A DNA stretch of 64,000 nucleotides from Streptomyces sp. HUAS ZL42 (GCF_040782645.1 NZ_CP160403.1:4623001-4687000), one strand, 5' to 3'. Counted from the stretch's first letter, positions 48,200 to 56,360 are shown. Program-made: numbers and translations. Notes: generated by a model from the letters alone, not told the origin.

Positions 48200-48259
48200 G
48201 TGCCCCATCCGTGCCCGATCTGCCGGGGAATCACGGGTAACGACGGTTGGCGACGGTCA
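48200..48259. repeat. Attachment-scar-like repeat, family 2, copy F
   Basis: GTGCCCCATCCGTGCCCGATC then CGGGGAATCACGGGTAACGAC and GGCGACGGTCATTCG. The CGGGGAATCA block recurs in copies G and H. Directly followed by a hairpin and the tRNA-Ser 3' half, which is the order int-arm-att of an integrase attachment site. Confidence 0.6.
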
Positions 48260-48270
48260 TTCGACAGCAG

Positions 48271-48307
48271 AACGACCCCCGACCATTTCACCTGGTCAGG
48301 GGTCGTT
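48271..48307. terminator. Hairpin at the 3' side of the tRNA-Ser fragment
   Basis: AACGACCCC(C)GACCA pairs with TGGTC(A)GGGGTCGTT around TTTCACC. On the minus strand it lies downstream of the tRNA-Ser 3' end and is probably the tRNA terminator. Confidence 0.75.
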
Positions 48308-48315
48308 CACCTGCG

Positions 48316-48369
48316 CGGTGGGTGTGGGATTTGAACCCACGGTGGCTTGCGCCACGACGGTTTTCAAGA
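48316..48369 (-). other. 3' half of tRNA-Ser(TGA): attachment-site fragment
   Basis: Reading right to left: CTTGAAAACC (anticodon TGA), then the long variable arm, then the T arm GTGGGTTCAAATCCCAC and acceptor strand ACCCACC with discriminator G. The 5' half of the tRNA is absent; the sequence departs just before the anticodon loop. This anticodon-to-3'-end segment is what tRNA-site integrases exchange, so it is an attP/attR relic. An intact tRNA-Ser copy is not in this window. Confidence 0.85.
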
Positions 48370-48428
48370 CTGCTCACGAGCTTGACTCGCCCATCGAGAA
48401 TTCACCGACCCTACCGCCGCGCCGGGCA

Positions 48429-49538
48429 TTACACTTGCCTCCAGTTCATTCGCGTACCCGTCTCATCGGTTTGAGCTTCCAGGTGGCGCGCTGGACTCAG
48501 CACATCATGCGGAAACTGTCGCTCTGCCCATGGATTGTCGAATCGCAACAGAGTCGGAAGATCCTGCGCACCAGGGCGCCATCCGCGCATGAGAACAAAA
48601 ACACAGCTCAGGCGCCTGTTTCGACCCTCCGGATGTGCGGCCGAGATCGAAAAGACGCCGTTTCTCTTTCGTATCGGCGTCACCGCATCGGGGTTTGCCA
48701 AGTCGATAGCGATTGCATCATCTCCGTACAAGGCATTAATGACATCCTCAGTGTCACAAAGAGCGTCTCGTACGCTAACCAAGACAGCAAAAGGCTTGTC
48801 GCGGTGCTCGTACCTTCCCCCCGCCTTACTGCTGACTGCGGAACGCAGCCTACGATCAGATGCCACAAACCCTCCGACGCTCGGGCCAGCAGCCACGATC
48901 GGTTCGCTATCTGTAGGCGGCTCGGCCCGACGCCTGGGAACGAACGTGAATACAAGCTCGACGGCGGGCGTGGAGTATTGAGCCTTGGGAAAATATCCCG
49001 GAGTCATCTCAGGAGGAGGATCGGGAAGCGCATCAATCTCACTCTGCAGCCATCGGGCCAAATCGTTAAGGCTAGGTTGTCGATTCCAAGCCACAACCTC
49101 CGGCGTCACGTACCACTTGTTCGGTCGAACTCGACGGTTTATCTCCTTCACGAAAGAGCTGTTCCTTGAGATTTCAGAGGCGAAGCCCTTCTCCATGAAC
49201 AGCGTCATGAGCTCGACACCGGCAACGTATTCCCCGCCCCGATAGAGACGGAAATCCGGACTACCTTCATCTTCTTCATATCGAGCCAGACAATTACGCG
49301 AGAACAGGTCATGCGCGTACAGCTCATCCAGAGCCTGGAGTAGCCCGATTTCATCTTCACCTCGAAGGCGACTGAGGACCATCGAGCTACGGTCGGTGAA
49401 AGTGGAATACCAGGCGTTAATCAGCCCCCGTGCACCGACTGCTTCAGGCGCCCCGGCGCTGCGCAGCCAGGATGACAGGCCGTCAAAAGGGCCAGTGCTT
49501 GGCTCCTCGGGTTCGGGGAAAACCCACTGTGAACTCAT
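48429..49538 (-). CDS. Hypothetical protein with a possible nuclease-like region
   Basis: 369 aa from ATG 49538. A central stretch (YEEDEGSPDFRLYRGGEYVAGVELMTLF) has the order Asp-x-x-x...Glu-Leu that occurs in PD-(D/E)XK folds, then an acidic domain with a Pro-rich loop. Its GC content is below the core. It lies just outside the tRNA-Ser fragment, a typical spot for cargo at the far end of an integrated element. No firm family. Confidence 0.5.
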   Translation of the reverse strand: MSSQWVFPEPEEPSTGPFDGLSSWLRSAGAPEAVGARGLINAWYSTFTDRSSMVLSRLRGEDEIGLLQALDELYAHDLFSRNCLARYEEDEGSPDFRLYRGGEYVAGVELMTLFMEKGFASEISRNSSFVKEINRRVRPNKWYVTPEVVAWNRQPSLNDLARWLQSEIDALPDPPPEMTPGYFPKAQYSTPAVELVFTFVPRRRAEPPTDSEPIVAAGPSVGGFVASDRRLRSAVSSKAGGRYEHRDKPFAVLVSVRDALCDTEDVINALYGDDAIAIDLANPDAVTPIRKRNGVFSISAAHPEGRNRRLSCVFVLMRGWRPGAQDLPTLLRFDNPWAERQFPHDVLSPARHLEAQTDETGTRMNWRQV

Positions 49539-49781
49539 CCTTAGAGACTATTGAGCCCCTGCGCTCAAGAATCAAGGCGTTTGCGCGTGGATCATGCGGC
49601 GAGTGATCGGCCGTGTCGGCGGCCTGCCCCTGTCCAACCATGCTGCGACAAGCAGCCGTCAGAGCGGACACCATCAGTGCCCCTAGACCCCCCTAGACCA
49701 CGACTGGGCTGCGCCGCTCAAGCCAGCTGACCAGCTCACCGGGCCTCAACGACCACCCCGCCGTAGTTCGGGACGAGGCCA
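49539..49781. other. No supported gene
   Basis: About 240 bases without ribosome sites or conserved frames, separating the hypothetical gene from repeat copy G. Confidence 0.4.
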
Positions 49782-49840
49782 TGCCAGATGCGTGCAAGAT
49801 CGTACAGGGCACCGCGGGGAACACCGGGGAATCAGAGGAC
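49782..49840. repeat. Attachment-scar-like repeat, family 2, copy G
   Basis: TGCCAGATGCGTGCAAGATCG then CGCGGGGAACACCGGGGAATC. Shares the GGGGAACA.CGGGGAATC block with copy H and GTGC-GATC spacing with copy F. Confidence 0.5.
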
Positions 49841-50018
49841 CCGTCACCAAGAGTCGACGCCCTTCCGCTCCAGGTCAGTCCCCAAGCGAGGTCCGAGTCA
49901 CCTCAGCTTCCCAAGCTCAGATGCTCGTGGTCAGGCGGACAGTTCCAGTTCGCCTCGCATCCTCGTCGACGGCGGCGCAGTCTGAAGGAAGTAAGCCTCA
50001 TGCCGTGAGGTGAGGCCC

Positions 50019-50651
50019 ATGAACCGCCTCGTTCATGTGGGAGTAGTGCCGCTGCTGGTAGCCGCAGTGATCGGCACGAGCGGCTGTGGAGGCACAGACT
50101 CAACGCCCGCGCAGACCCCGACCACAGTGACCAAGACAGTCACCGAGTCCACGACATCGGCATCCGAGCCATCAACGCCGGCGCCCGTGTCCTCCCGGCC
50201 GACGGCTCCATCGACGGTCGCCGACGCGTCATCCGTCGTCCGCGAGTACTTCGCTGCCATCAACGCTCACGACTACCGACGGGCCTGGGACCTCGGGGGC
50301 AAGAACCTCTCGGGCTCCTACACAGCCTTCGTTGACGGGTTCGCCACCACGGCCCACGACACAGTTCACATCCTCGGTGCGGACAGCGATACCGTCTCGA
50401 TCGGGTTGGAGGCCGCACAAACCGACGGCTCACTGCGAATCTTCGAAGGCACCTACACCGTTCACAGCGGCACAATCGTCGCGGCGGACGTACGCGAGGT
50501 GACGGGCCCGGAGCCACGACCCAGCGGGGCCTCGCCCTACTACGAAAACTGCGACGAAGTGCGAGCCGCAGGCGCCGCTCCCCTCTATTGGTGGGAGCCT
50601 GGCTACGCGCCACATCTTGACCGAGACGGCGACGGAGTGGCATGCGAATAG
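50019..50651 (+). CDS. Lipoprotein with a C-terminal excalibur calcium-binding domain
   Basis: 210 aa. The lipobox (GTSGC, Cys about residue 23) follows a hydrophobic signal. A Ser/Thr/Pro linker, a globular middle (SVVREYFAAINAHDYRRAWDLGG, NTF2-like) and the excalibur motif at the end (YYENCDEVRAAGAAPLYWWEPGY then LDRDGDGVACE). The last part is a conserved calcium-binding knot found in secreted proteins of actinomycetes. ATG 50019 follows GAGGTGAGG. Likely a cell-surface protein. Confidence 0.75.
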   Translation: MNRLVHVGVVPLLVAAVIGTSGCGGTDSTPAQTPTTVTKTVTESTTSASEPSTPAPVSSRPTAPSTVADASSVVREYFAAINAHDYRRAWDLGGKNLSGSYTAFVDGFATTAHDTVHILGADSDTVSIGLEAAQTDGSLRIFEGTYTVHSGTIVAADVREVTGPEPRPSGASPYYENCDEVRAAGAAPLYWWEPGYAPHLDRDGDGVACE

Positions 50652-50736
50652 CCACTGTGAGCCACACAGTGTCGCCGTCCGCGGCCATCGTACGGCCGAC
50701 TGACCAGTTCAGTAGATCAATGAGCGCACCACAACC

Positions 50737-50780
50737 GCACCAGATCGAGCGGGGAACAGCGGGGAATCACGGTGAACGCA
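50737..50780. repeat. Attachment-scar-like repeat, family 2, copy H
   Basis: GCACCAGATCGAGCGGGGAAC then AGCGGGGAATCACGGTGAACG. The GGGGAACA.CGGGGAATC block is shared with copy G; copies F and H share CGGGGAATCACGG. Confidence 0.5.
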
Positions 50781-50831
50781 GTAGCCTAATGCGCCCAAAC
50801 CAGCGAACACGACCCTCACCTGATGGCCGCC

Positions 50832-51472
50832 ATGCGCATCCGCATCGACGCCGTCGACCTGCCCGGCCTAGCCTGCCCAGCCTCCGTCGATGGCACGGTC
50901 CCGGCGTACGGCGACATCCACGTCGCCGTGCAACGCCGCCACCGTCCGGCCGAACTTCTCGCGGCGCAGCCCGGCGACGCACCGTCCGCGACATGGACCC
51001 TGGAGTGCACCACGAGCGCTTCGCCGACGGGCACCGAGGTCAAAGGCCCCACGTGCAGGACCGTTTGGGCCGGCGGTTCATCTACCTGTCGTGGGGCACG
51101 GTCGACGAGTCGGGCACCTTCACGATGTTCCGCCGCGCCAAGCTCCTGCTCGACGTCATACCCGCCGACGTACTCGCCGCCGCCGCACGCGACGGGCTGC
51201 TGGTCGGACGCCTCGGCCTGACCGACGCGCAGGGCGGGCCCCTGTGCGCACGAGTCGAGCCCCCGCACATCACTTGGACCGCCGAACGCGCCGGCTGGGA
51301 GAGGTTGCACGCCGCCCCCGGCCCCTCAGAGTGCAGGAGTCGTGATGTGGCGCTCTCTCGTCTCTCCGATGCCGCACACGAAGGACGACGTGACACGGTG
51401 CCATCGGCGAACAAGCCGACCGAGCCGGGACCGCGCGCTGCCATCGGCGTCGTCTCTTCGGGGCCGATGTGA
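50832..51472 (+). pseudogene. DUF5990-family gene with a one-base frameshift
   Basis: ATG 50832 (MRIRIDAVDLPGLACPASVDG) begins a DUF5990 protein. After GTEVKGP the frame ends at the CCCC run 51047-51050, which should be CCCCC; the remainder (HVQDRLGRRFIYLSWGTVDESG, FTMFRRAKLLLDVIPADVLAA) continues in the next frame. With one C restored the gene would give about 160 aa matching the family. It is probably inactive. Confidence 0.7.
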
Positions 51473-51700
51473 CCTTCATCGCGATAGTGAGGTCTCGGCG
51501 CGTTCGCCGTTGTCCCGTCCGTTGATGACGATGGCAGCGGCGCACAGCTCATTGACGGAGGTCATGACCCTGTGACCGGAAACATTCGGCAGGAACACTA
51601 CATCCGCGCGGATCAATATCTATATCCGTGAAGTGAGAAATAGGTTCGGCACACGGCGAGTATTCCTGGACCGCCAACCCGAGCGGAATTATTGACCACG

Positions 51701-51843
51701 CAGAGCCGACCGCGTCATGCTAATGTCGATCTCAGTTGCAGGTGTGGTTGCCAGAAGGTTCATTTTCCGACGGGGTAATCAGCACGGCGACGCGGGATCC
51801 GCACAGGGCGAATTCCGGACATCGTCTCCGAAGGAGAAATGAC
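51701..51843 (+). promoter_or_regulatory. Long 5' leader of the first cold-shock gene
   Basis: The leader closely resembles that of the second cold-shock gene (57360-57500): GTGGTTGCCA(G/A)AAGG then TTTTCCGACGGG, CACGGCGAC and the shared CCGAAGGAGAAATGAC ribosome region. Long conserved leaders of this kind control csp translation at low temperature in other bacteria. Confidence 0.6.
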
Positions 51844-52047
51844 ATGGCTACTGGCACCGTTAAGTGGTTCAACGCGGAAAAGGGATTCGGCTTCATCGAG
51901 CAGGACGGCGGCGGCGCCGACGTCTTCGCCCACTACTCGAACATCGCCACCCAGGGCTTCCGCGAGCTGCTGGAAGGCCAGAAGGTGTCGTTCGACATCA
52001 CGCAGGGCCAGAAGGGCCCGACGGCGGAGAACATCGTTCCGGCCTGA
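51844..52047 (+). CDS. CspA-type cold-shock protein
   Basis: 67 aa, full length. RNP-1 GFGFIEQ and RNP-2 DVFAHYS are both present in the five-strand OB fold ([32 protein letters not shown]). ATG 51844 has AAGGAGAAATGAC upstream. It binds single-stranded RNA and DNA and melts structure. It opens the first of two cold-shock cassettes, followed by a hairpin and a DEAD-box helicase. Confidence 0.95.
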   Translation: MATGTVKWFNAEKGFGFIEQDGGGADVFAHYSNIATQGFRELLEGQKVSFDITQGQKGPTAENIVPA

Positions 52048-52071
52048 CACCGGCAGCAACGCATACTTCGC

Positions 52072-52107
52072 AGCTGGGGCCCGCACCTTGGGGTGCGGGC
52101 CCCAGCT
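52072..52107 (+). terminator. Perfect hairpin between the first csp and helicase genes
   Basis: AGCTGGGGCCCGCACC-TTGG-GGTGCGGGCCCCAGCT, a 16-bp perfect stem. The same hairpin, with one wobble, follows the second csp at 57729-57764. It probably ends most csp transcripts while allowing some read-through into the helicase. Confidence 0.85.
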
Positions 52108-52291
52108 CGCTGCATTTCAGGGCGTGTGACAGGAAGGCCCCGCCACATCACCGAAGGGTGACGCATTCCCCGGTCGATACGACTCGGCGCCCATCAACCC
52201 CGGCTCGTTCTCGCGATTCTCTGCGCCGTTCATCTTGCTGCGGAAATTCCTTGCTACGTGCCTACGTGCTCACATCGAGGAAAGGTTCCGC

Positions 52292-53917
52292 TTGAACCGC
52301 GCACGCACCACGCGCACGACCCGTACCAACGACCGCTCCCGGGGTTTTGCCGCCAAGCGCTCGGGGGCTCACCGGCGTTCCAGGGGCAACGATCGCCGGC
52401 AGACCGCACCCCAGGGCGAGTTCGCGCTGCCGGTGACGGTCACGCCCGCGCTGCCCGCCGTCGACTCGTTCGCCGACCTCGTCCTGCCGGCCTCGTTGCT
52501 GACCGCGCTGGGTCGTCAGGGCGTGACGACGCCGTTCCCAATCCAGGGGGCGACCCTGCCGAACTCCCTCGCCGGACGTGACGTGCTCGGCCGTGGCCGC
52601 ACCGGATCGGGCAAGACCCTCGCCTTCGGCCTGGCCGTGCTGACCCGTACAGCGGGCCGGCGCGCCGAGCCACGGCAGCCACTGGCCCTCGTCCTCGTAC
52701 CCACCCGAGAGCTCGCCCAGCAGGTCACCGACGCGCTCGCTCCGTACGCCCGTGCCGTGAAGCTGCGGCTGGCCACCGTGGTCGGCGGGATGTCGATCGG
52801 CAAGCAGGCCGGTGCACTCCGCGCCGGCGCGGAGGTCGTCGTCGCGACCCCGGGGCGCCTCAAGGACCTCATCGTCCGGGGCGACTGCCGGCTGGACGAC
52901 GTCGACATCACTGTCCTCGACGAGGCAGACCAGATGGCCGACATGGGCTTCATGCCCCAGGTCACCGCCCTGCTCGACCAGGTCCGCCCCGCAGGACAGC
53001 GCTTGCTCTTCTCCGCCACCCTGGACGGCAACGTCGACCTGCTGGTCCGCCGCTACCTGATCGACCCGGTGGTCCACTCCGTCGACCCGTCCGCGGGCGC
53101 GGTCACCACCATGGAACACCACGTCCTCCACGTGCACGAAGCAGACAAGCACCGGACGACCACCGAGATCGCGGCACGAGACGGCCGCGTGATCATGTTC
53201 CTGGACACCAAGCACGCCGTGGACCGGCTGACCAAGCACCTGCTGAACAGCGGCGTCCGCGCCGCGGCCCTGCACGGTGGCAAGTCCCAACCGCAGCGCA
53301 CGCAGACCCTCGCCCAGTTCAAGACCGGACACGTGACGGTACTGGTGGCGACCAACGTCGCGGCCCGCGGCATCCACATCGCGGGCCTCGACCTCGTCGT
53401 CAACGTCGATCCGCCCACCGACCACAAGGACTACCTGCACCGCGGCGGCCGTACCGCTCGCGCCGGGGAGTCCGGCAGCGTCGTCACCCTGGTGACCCCC
53501 GGCCAGCGTCGCGGCATGAACCGGCTGATGGCTTCGGCCGGCATCACCCCGCAGATCATCGCCGTACGGTCCGGTGAGGCGGAGCTGACCCGCATCACAG
53601 GCGCCCAGGCCCCTTCCGGTGTCCCCGTCGTCATCACCGCACCGGCCGTGCGGCGTCCCCGCCGCGCCGTGTCCTCCGCGACTCCCTCACCCGAGGCCGC
53701 CGCGACCGCTCCGCCCAAGGGCGCCCCACCGGACAAGCGAAGCGGCGCAGGGCACAGCGGCCCGCCTTCGACTCGGCGGGCTAGGGGCATCGATCAGAAG
53801 CTCACCCAACTCCGAGGAGGCAGCTTTGACACCGGTTCAGACGCAGCGACAACAGGCGGTTCGCTCCCCCATGAGCGCGGTCGACGACATGGAGGCAGCC
53901 GGACCCCGGGTCAGTGA
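52292..53917 (+). CDS. DEAD-box RNA helicase (cassette 1)
   Basis: 541 aa from TTG 52292, chosen because GAGGAAAGG precedes it and the second copy begins at the same place (MNRARPSRSSRTTR). Motifs in order: Q motif FPIQGATLPNSL, I GRGRTGSGKT, Ia PTRELAQQ, Ib TPGRL, II DEAD (VLDEADQMADMGF), III SAT, V ARGIH, VI HRGGRTARAG. Basic Arg/Ser-rich N- and C-terminal tails suggest RNA binding. It unwinds RNA at low temperature. The C-terminal frame overlaps the next gene by about 90 bases. Confidence 0.9.
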   Translation: MNRARTTRTTRTNDRSRGFAAKRSGAHRRSRGNDRRQTAPQGEFALPVTVTPALPAVDSFADLVLPASLLTALGRQGVTTPFPIQGATLPNSLAGRDVLGRGRTGSGKTLAFGLAVLTRTAGRRAEPRQPLALVLVPTRELAQQVTDALAPYARAVKLRLATVVGGMSIGKQAGALRAGAEVVVATPGRLKDLIVRGDCRLDDVDITVLDEADQMADMGFMPQVTALLDQVRPAGQRLLFSATLDGNVDLLVRRYLIDPVVHSVDPSAGAVTTMEHHVLHVHEADKHRTTTEIAARDGRVIMFLDTKHAVDRLTKHLLNSGVRAAALHGGKSQPQRTQTLAQFKTGHVTVLVATNVAARGIHIAGLDLVVNVDPPTDHKDYLHRGGRTARAGESGSVVTLVTPGQRRGMNRLMASAGITPQIIAVRSGEAELTRITGAQAPSGVPVVITAPAVRRPRRAVSSATPSPEAAATAPPKGAPPDKRSGAGHSGPPSTRRARGIDQKLTQLRGGSFDTGSDAATTGGSLPHERGRRHGGSRTPGQ

Positions 53918-54167
53918 CGACATGACCGTCGAGGTCGCCCTGTCCGTCATGGCCAGTGCCCGTGTCGAGTACCTCCTCCTGTCCGACGGAGACGACCAGT
54001 GCACGGGCTCGATCACCCTGCCCGAACTCGCCGTCCACTGCGGCAGTTCCACGTACACGGACCAGATCCAGCTGCGGGACGTCCTCGCTGATCGCCTCCC
54101 CCGATCAGCCAGTTTTCCTTCTCCCAGCCCATGCGCTGTGTCATCGCCCGGTACCCGTTCGACCTGA
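53826..54167 (+). CDS. CBS-like accessory protein of cold-shock cassette 1
   Basis: 113 aa from TTG 53826 with AGGAGG upstream; the second copy has GTG at the same place (TPVQTQR). The core SDDMTVEVALSVMASARVEYLLLSDGDDQCTGSITLPEL is CBS-like. The C-terminal end (RLPRSASFPSPSPCAVSSPG) differs from that of the second copy and seems frameshifted. It overlaps the helicase end and the start of the SCO5918-family gene. Confidence 0.6.
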   Translation: MTPVQTQRQQAVRSPMSAVDDMEAAGPRVSDDMTVEVALSVMASARVEYLLLSDGDDQCTGSITLPELAVHCGSSTYTDQIQLRDVLADRLPRSASFPSPSPCAVSSPGTRST

Positions 54168-54442
54168 CCGAGAGCGGAGTGCTGGCCTCGTTGAAGGGCG
54201 TCACGCCCGAGCTCATCACGGGTGAGTCCGTGACCATCGGCCGCCGCCGCCACCCCGTCAAGCAAGTAGGTCAAGCCATCACCCGACAGGACCGCCGCGA
54301 CTTCACCAGCGGCGAAGTCGTCCGGGCCATGACCCGCCTCGGCTTCACCTGCCACGCCCACCCCGACGCCACGCCCGTGCGTGTCCCCTCTCCCCTCCAG
54401 TCCGCGTCGGCAGTGCTCGGCGCCGCCTCCCTGGACGGATGA
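54131..54442 (+). CDS. SCO5918-family protein
   Basis: 103 aa from ATG 54131. MRCVIARYPFDLTESGVLASLKGVTPE, ESVTIGRRRHPVKQVGQAITRQDRRDFTSGEV and RLGFTCH are the family core. Members sit next to csp/DEAD/CBS genes in Streptomyces. No ribosome site is seen, but it overlaps the preceding gene by 37 bases, suggesting translational coupling. Function unknown. Confidence 0.75.
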   Translation: MRCVIARYPFDLTESGVLASLKGVTPELITGESVTIGRRRHPVKQVGQAITRQDRRDFTSGEVVRAMTRLGFTCHAHPDATPVRVPSPLQSASAVLGAASLDG

Positions 54443-55128
54443 GGACGGGCGGCAAACCGCCATCACGATCCCGGTGAGGGCCCTGCCGACAGGTGTCGAC
54501 AGGGTCCTCACGGCTGTCTCGCCGTCCGTTCTCCGCGGCTGGACCGCGGGCCGCGACACTCAGTGACACCTGACGGCCTGACCCGGATTGCACGCGCGTA
54601 AGGCGACTCACGACGACTGCGCCATCCGTTGCTGCAGGTCGGAGGCTATCTGTTCCCCCACAGGACTTAAATCTGTTCTTGTCAGAGTAGACATTGAGCT
54701 CTGACACGGTTAGCCTTTTTCTCGTTGACACCGGTCAAGCGAAGCCCGGCAGACACGAACTGGCGGGTTGCAGTACATGAAGTTCGCAGGCCAGTGCGGT
54801 TCTGAAGTCCCGAAGCCAAGGTGTTCGCAGGACGGTGACGGGGCTGGGGACCGCACTGGCGCCTGGCAGGCCAAAGGGCCGCCAGCAGCACCACCGAGCA
54901 GTACCGCAAGTACCAGTTCACCAAGTTCAGAGAAAGGACGGAGGAGCAGACGCCATCAGGATCGCCCGGTCCGAGAAGCACTCGCCCCGGGTACCGCAAG
55001 ACCCCGGATTGGAAGGTGGTCCCCGGTCACGCAGCCGCGATCCCCGCACTCCCCTGTCTGCAGGGCTGGTAGCGGAAACAGAAGGTCGGCACAGCATTAG
55101 GGCCGACAGATGGTGTTGAATTTCCTTC
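54443..55128. other. Non-coding stretch between cassette 1 and the MerR gene
   Basis: About 690 bases with no convincing reading frame. An AT-richer patch (54655-54730) with TTGTCAGAG and CTCTGACACGG could hold a promoter and a small hairpin. Nothing else recognised. Confidence 0.4.
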
Positions 55129-55160
55129 GGGGCCCTGGTGCCGTACGGCACCAGGGCCCC
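55129..55160 (+). promoter_or_regulatory. 32-bp perfect palindrome in the leader of the MerR gene
   Basis: GGGGCCCTGGTGCC-GTAC-GGCACCAGGGCCCC is a perfect palindrome, so both a 14-bp hairpin in RNA and a dyad in DNA. It is centred 41 bases before the MerR start, so it is either a terminator of upstream reads, an attenuator, or a large operator. Confidence 0.6.
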
Positions 55161-55185
55161 TCGACGCGTTGCACAACGAGGTGAC

Positions 55186-55530
55186 ATGACAGCAGATATC
55201 CCCCTCAGTGATCGTCTGGACGACGACGACTACCCCGCATACACGATGGGGCGGGCCGCCGAGATGCTTGGCACCACCCCGGCCTTCCTCCGAGCCATCG
55301 GTGAGGCTCGTCTGATCACGCCGCTGCGCTCGGAGGGCGGACACCGCCGGTACTCCCGCTACCAGCTCCGTATCGCGGCGCGCGCCCGCGAGCTCGTCGA
55401 CAGGGGCACCCCGATCGAGGCCGCTTGCCGCATCGTCATCCTTGAGGACCAACTCGAGGAAGCTCAGCGCATCAACGCCGAGTACCGCCGGGCCGGGCAT
55501 GAAGCGCCCGGCAATTCCGCGAGACGGTAA
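55186..55530 (+). CDS. MerR-type regulator
   Basis: 114 aa. ATG 55186 has AACGAGGTGAC upstream. MerR winged helix ([49 protein letters not shown]) and a short dimer helix. No cysteine effector site. It lies between the two csp cassettes, so it may control them. DNA target unknown; the palindrome just upstream is a candidate. Confidence 0.8.
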   Translation: MTADIPLSDRLDDDDYPAYTMGRAAEMLGTTPAFLRAIGEARLITPLRSEGGHRRYSRYQLRIAARARELVDRGTPIEAACRIVILEDQLEEAQRINAEYRRAGHEAPGNSARR

Positions 55531-55721
55531 GCCGCAACTTCGTCCACGAACGTGCCGAGCCACTCGCCCACTAGGGGATCACCGGTAGACAGACGTTGAT
55601 CCAGCAGACGGCAAAGCGCCTCCCGCCCCGTGTCTTCGCCTGCTCGGCAGAAGAAAGACAGCCGATACGCCCCTGGTCCGCCTCCTGACAATCCAAAGTC
55701 GATGTCCTGCGCTCGCTGAGG

Positions 55722-56192
55722 TCAAGTCAGGGCAGGCATGAAGCCGCCGCGGGCGGTGCCCGCGGACAGCAAGGCAGACCAGTCGAGCACTTCAGGCAGT
55801 TGGTCCAAGGACAGGACGACTGCTCCGCCGGCCTGCTCGACATCCATGCACCAGGCCGCCATGTCACCCGATGCCGCGCCCCCGTCGGCGCCGCCGAGCA
55901 CCGGCGCAGCGAGAGCGGGGACGACGACTCCGTGTTCCCCGGGTCCGTCCACGACACACAGGGTGAGTCGTGGGACGATGCTCCACCCCTCGCACTGGGG
56001 CACCGCCCCGTCGGGGGCCGTCAGGAGCGGCAGGGCATCCTGGACAGGCGCGTCGGCCAGCAGGAGCACCGGCGTGACACCACGGACGAACAGAGTGTTC
56101 TCAGGATCCAGCAGCACGGGACCACTCTCGCAGGCTGGGGCACAGGAGCGGCAGGCAGGTGCCGTGAAGGGCAGCGAGCACGCATTGGCCAC
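55722..56192 (-). CDS. Hypothetical protein
   Basis: 156 aa from GTG 56192 (MANACSLPFTAPACRSCAPACESG). The N-terminus is Cys-rich, then a globular alpha/beta domain (VTPVLLLADAPVQDALPLLTAPDGAV, LTLCVVDGPGEHGVVVPALAAPVLGG). It resembles small Streptomyces proteins of unknown function (possibly DUF5949). The Cys pattern PACRSCAPAC could bind metal. Confidence 0.5.
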   Translation of the reverse strand: MANACSLPFTAPACRSCAPACESGPVLLDPENTLFVRGVTPVLLLADAPVQDALPLLTAPDGAVPQCEGWSIVPRLTLCVVDGPGEHGVVVPALAAPVLGGADGGAASGDMAAWCMDVEQAGGAVVLSLDQLPEVLDWSALLSAGTARGGFMPALT

Positions 56193-56315
56193 GGCCCTCG
56201 AACCAACGCCTGACGTCCATCGTTGACATCAACGACCGCGGACAGCGGCGTACCTGCTGGAAACCGACGTACGACGCGCGGCAGCAAGACACCGAGTCCG
56301 CAGAGGTCTGATCGA

Positions 56316-56360
56316 ACTCCTGAAGCGGGTCTCGCAGGTTCGAATCCTGTCGGGGCACCA
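56316..56360 (+). other. 3' half of tRNA-Arg(CCT): attachment-site fragment
   Basis: CTCCTGAAGCGGGTCTCGCAG then GGTTCGAATCCTGTCGGGGC and ACCA match the anticodon-loop-to-CCA half of tRNA-Arg(CCT). No 5' half with TGCCCCG or a D arm lies upstream. A native-type terminator follows immediately. This is an attR relic of an element integrated at tRNA-Arg. Confidence 0.8.

Noticed and set aside
48318..49169. 283-codon plus-strand frame starting at the tRNA-Ser fragment (MGVGFEPTVACATTV)
   Set aside because: The opening is antisense tRNA-Ser; the rest is antisense to the 369-aa gene.
44796..50780. CRISPR array
   Set aside because: The repeats are too long, too degenerate and too far apart, and they flank genes. 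No short direct repeats with unique spacers and no cas genes were seen.
55464..55691. 75-codon minus-strand frame after the MerR gene
   Set aside because: It overlaps the MerR 3' end, starts with TTG and has no recognisable domain. It could be a tail of a lost gene, but support is too weak.
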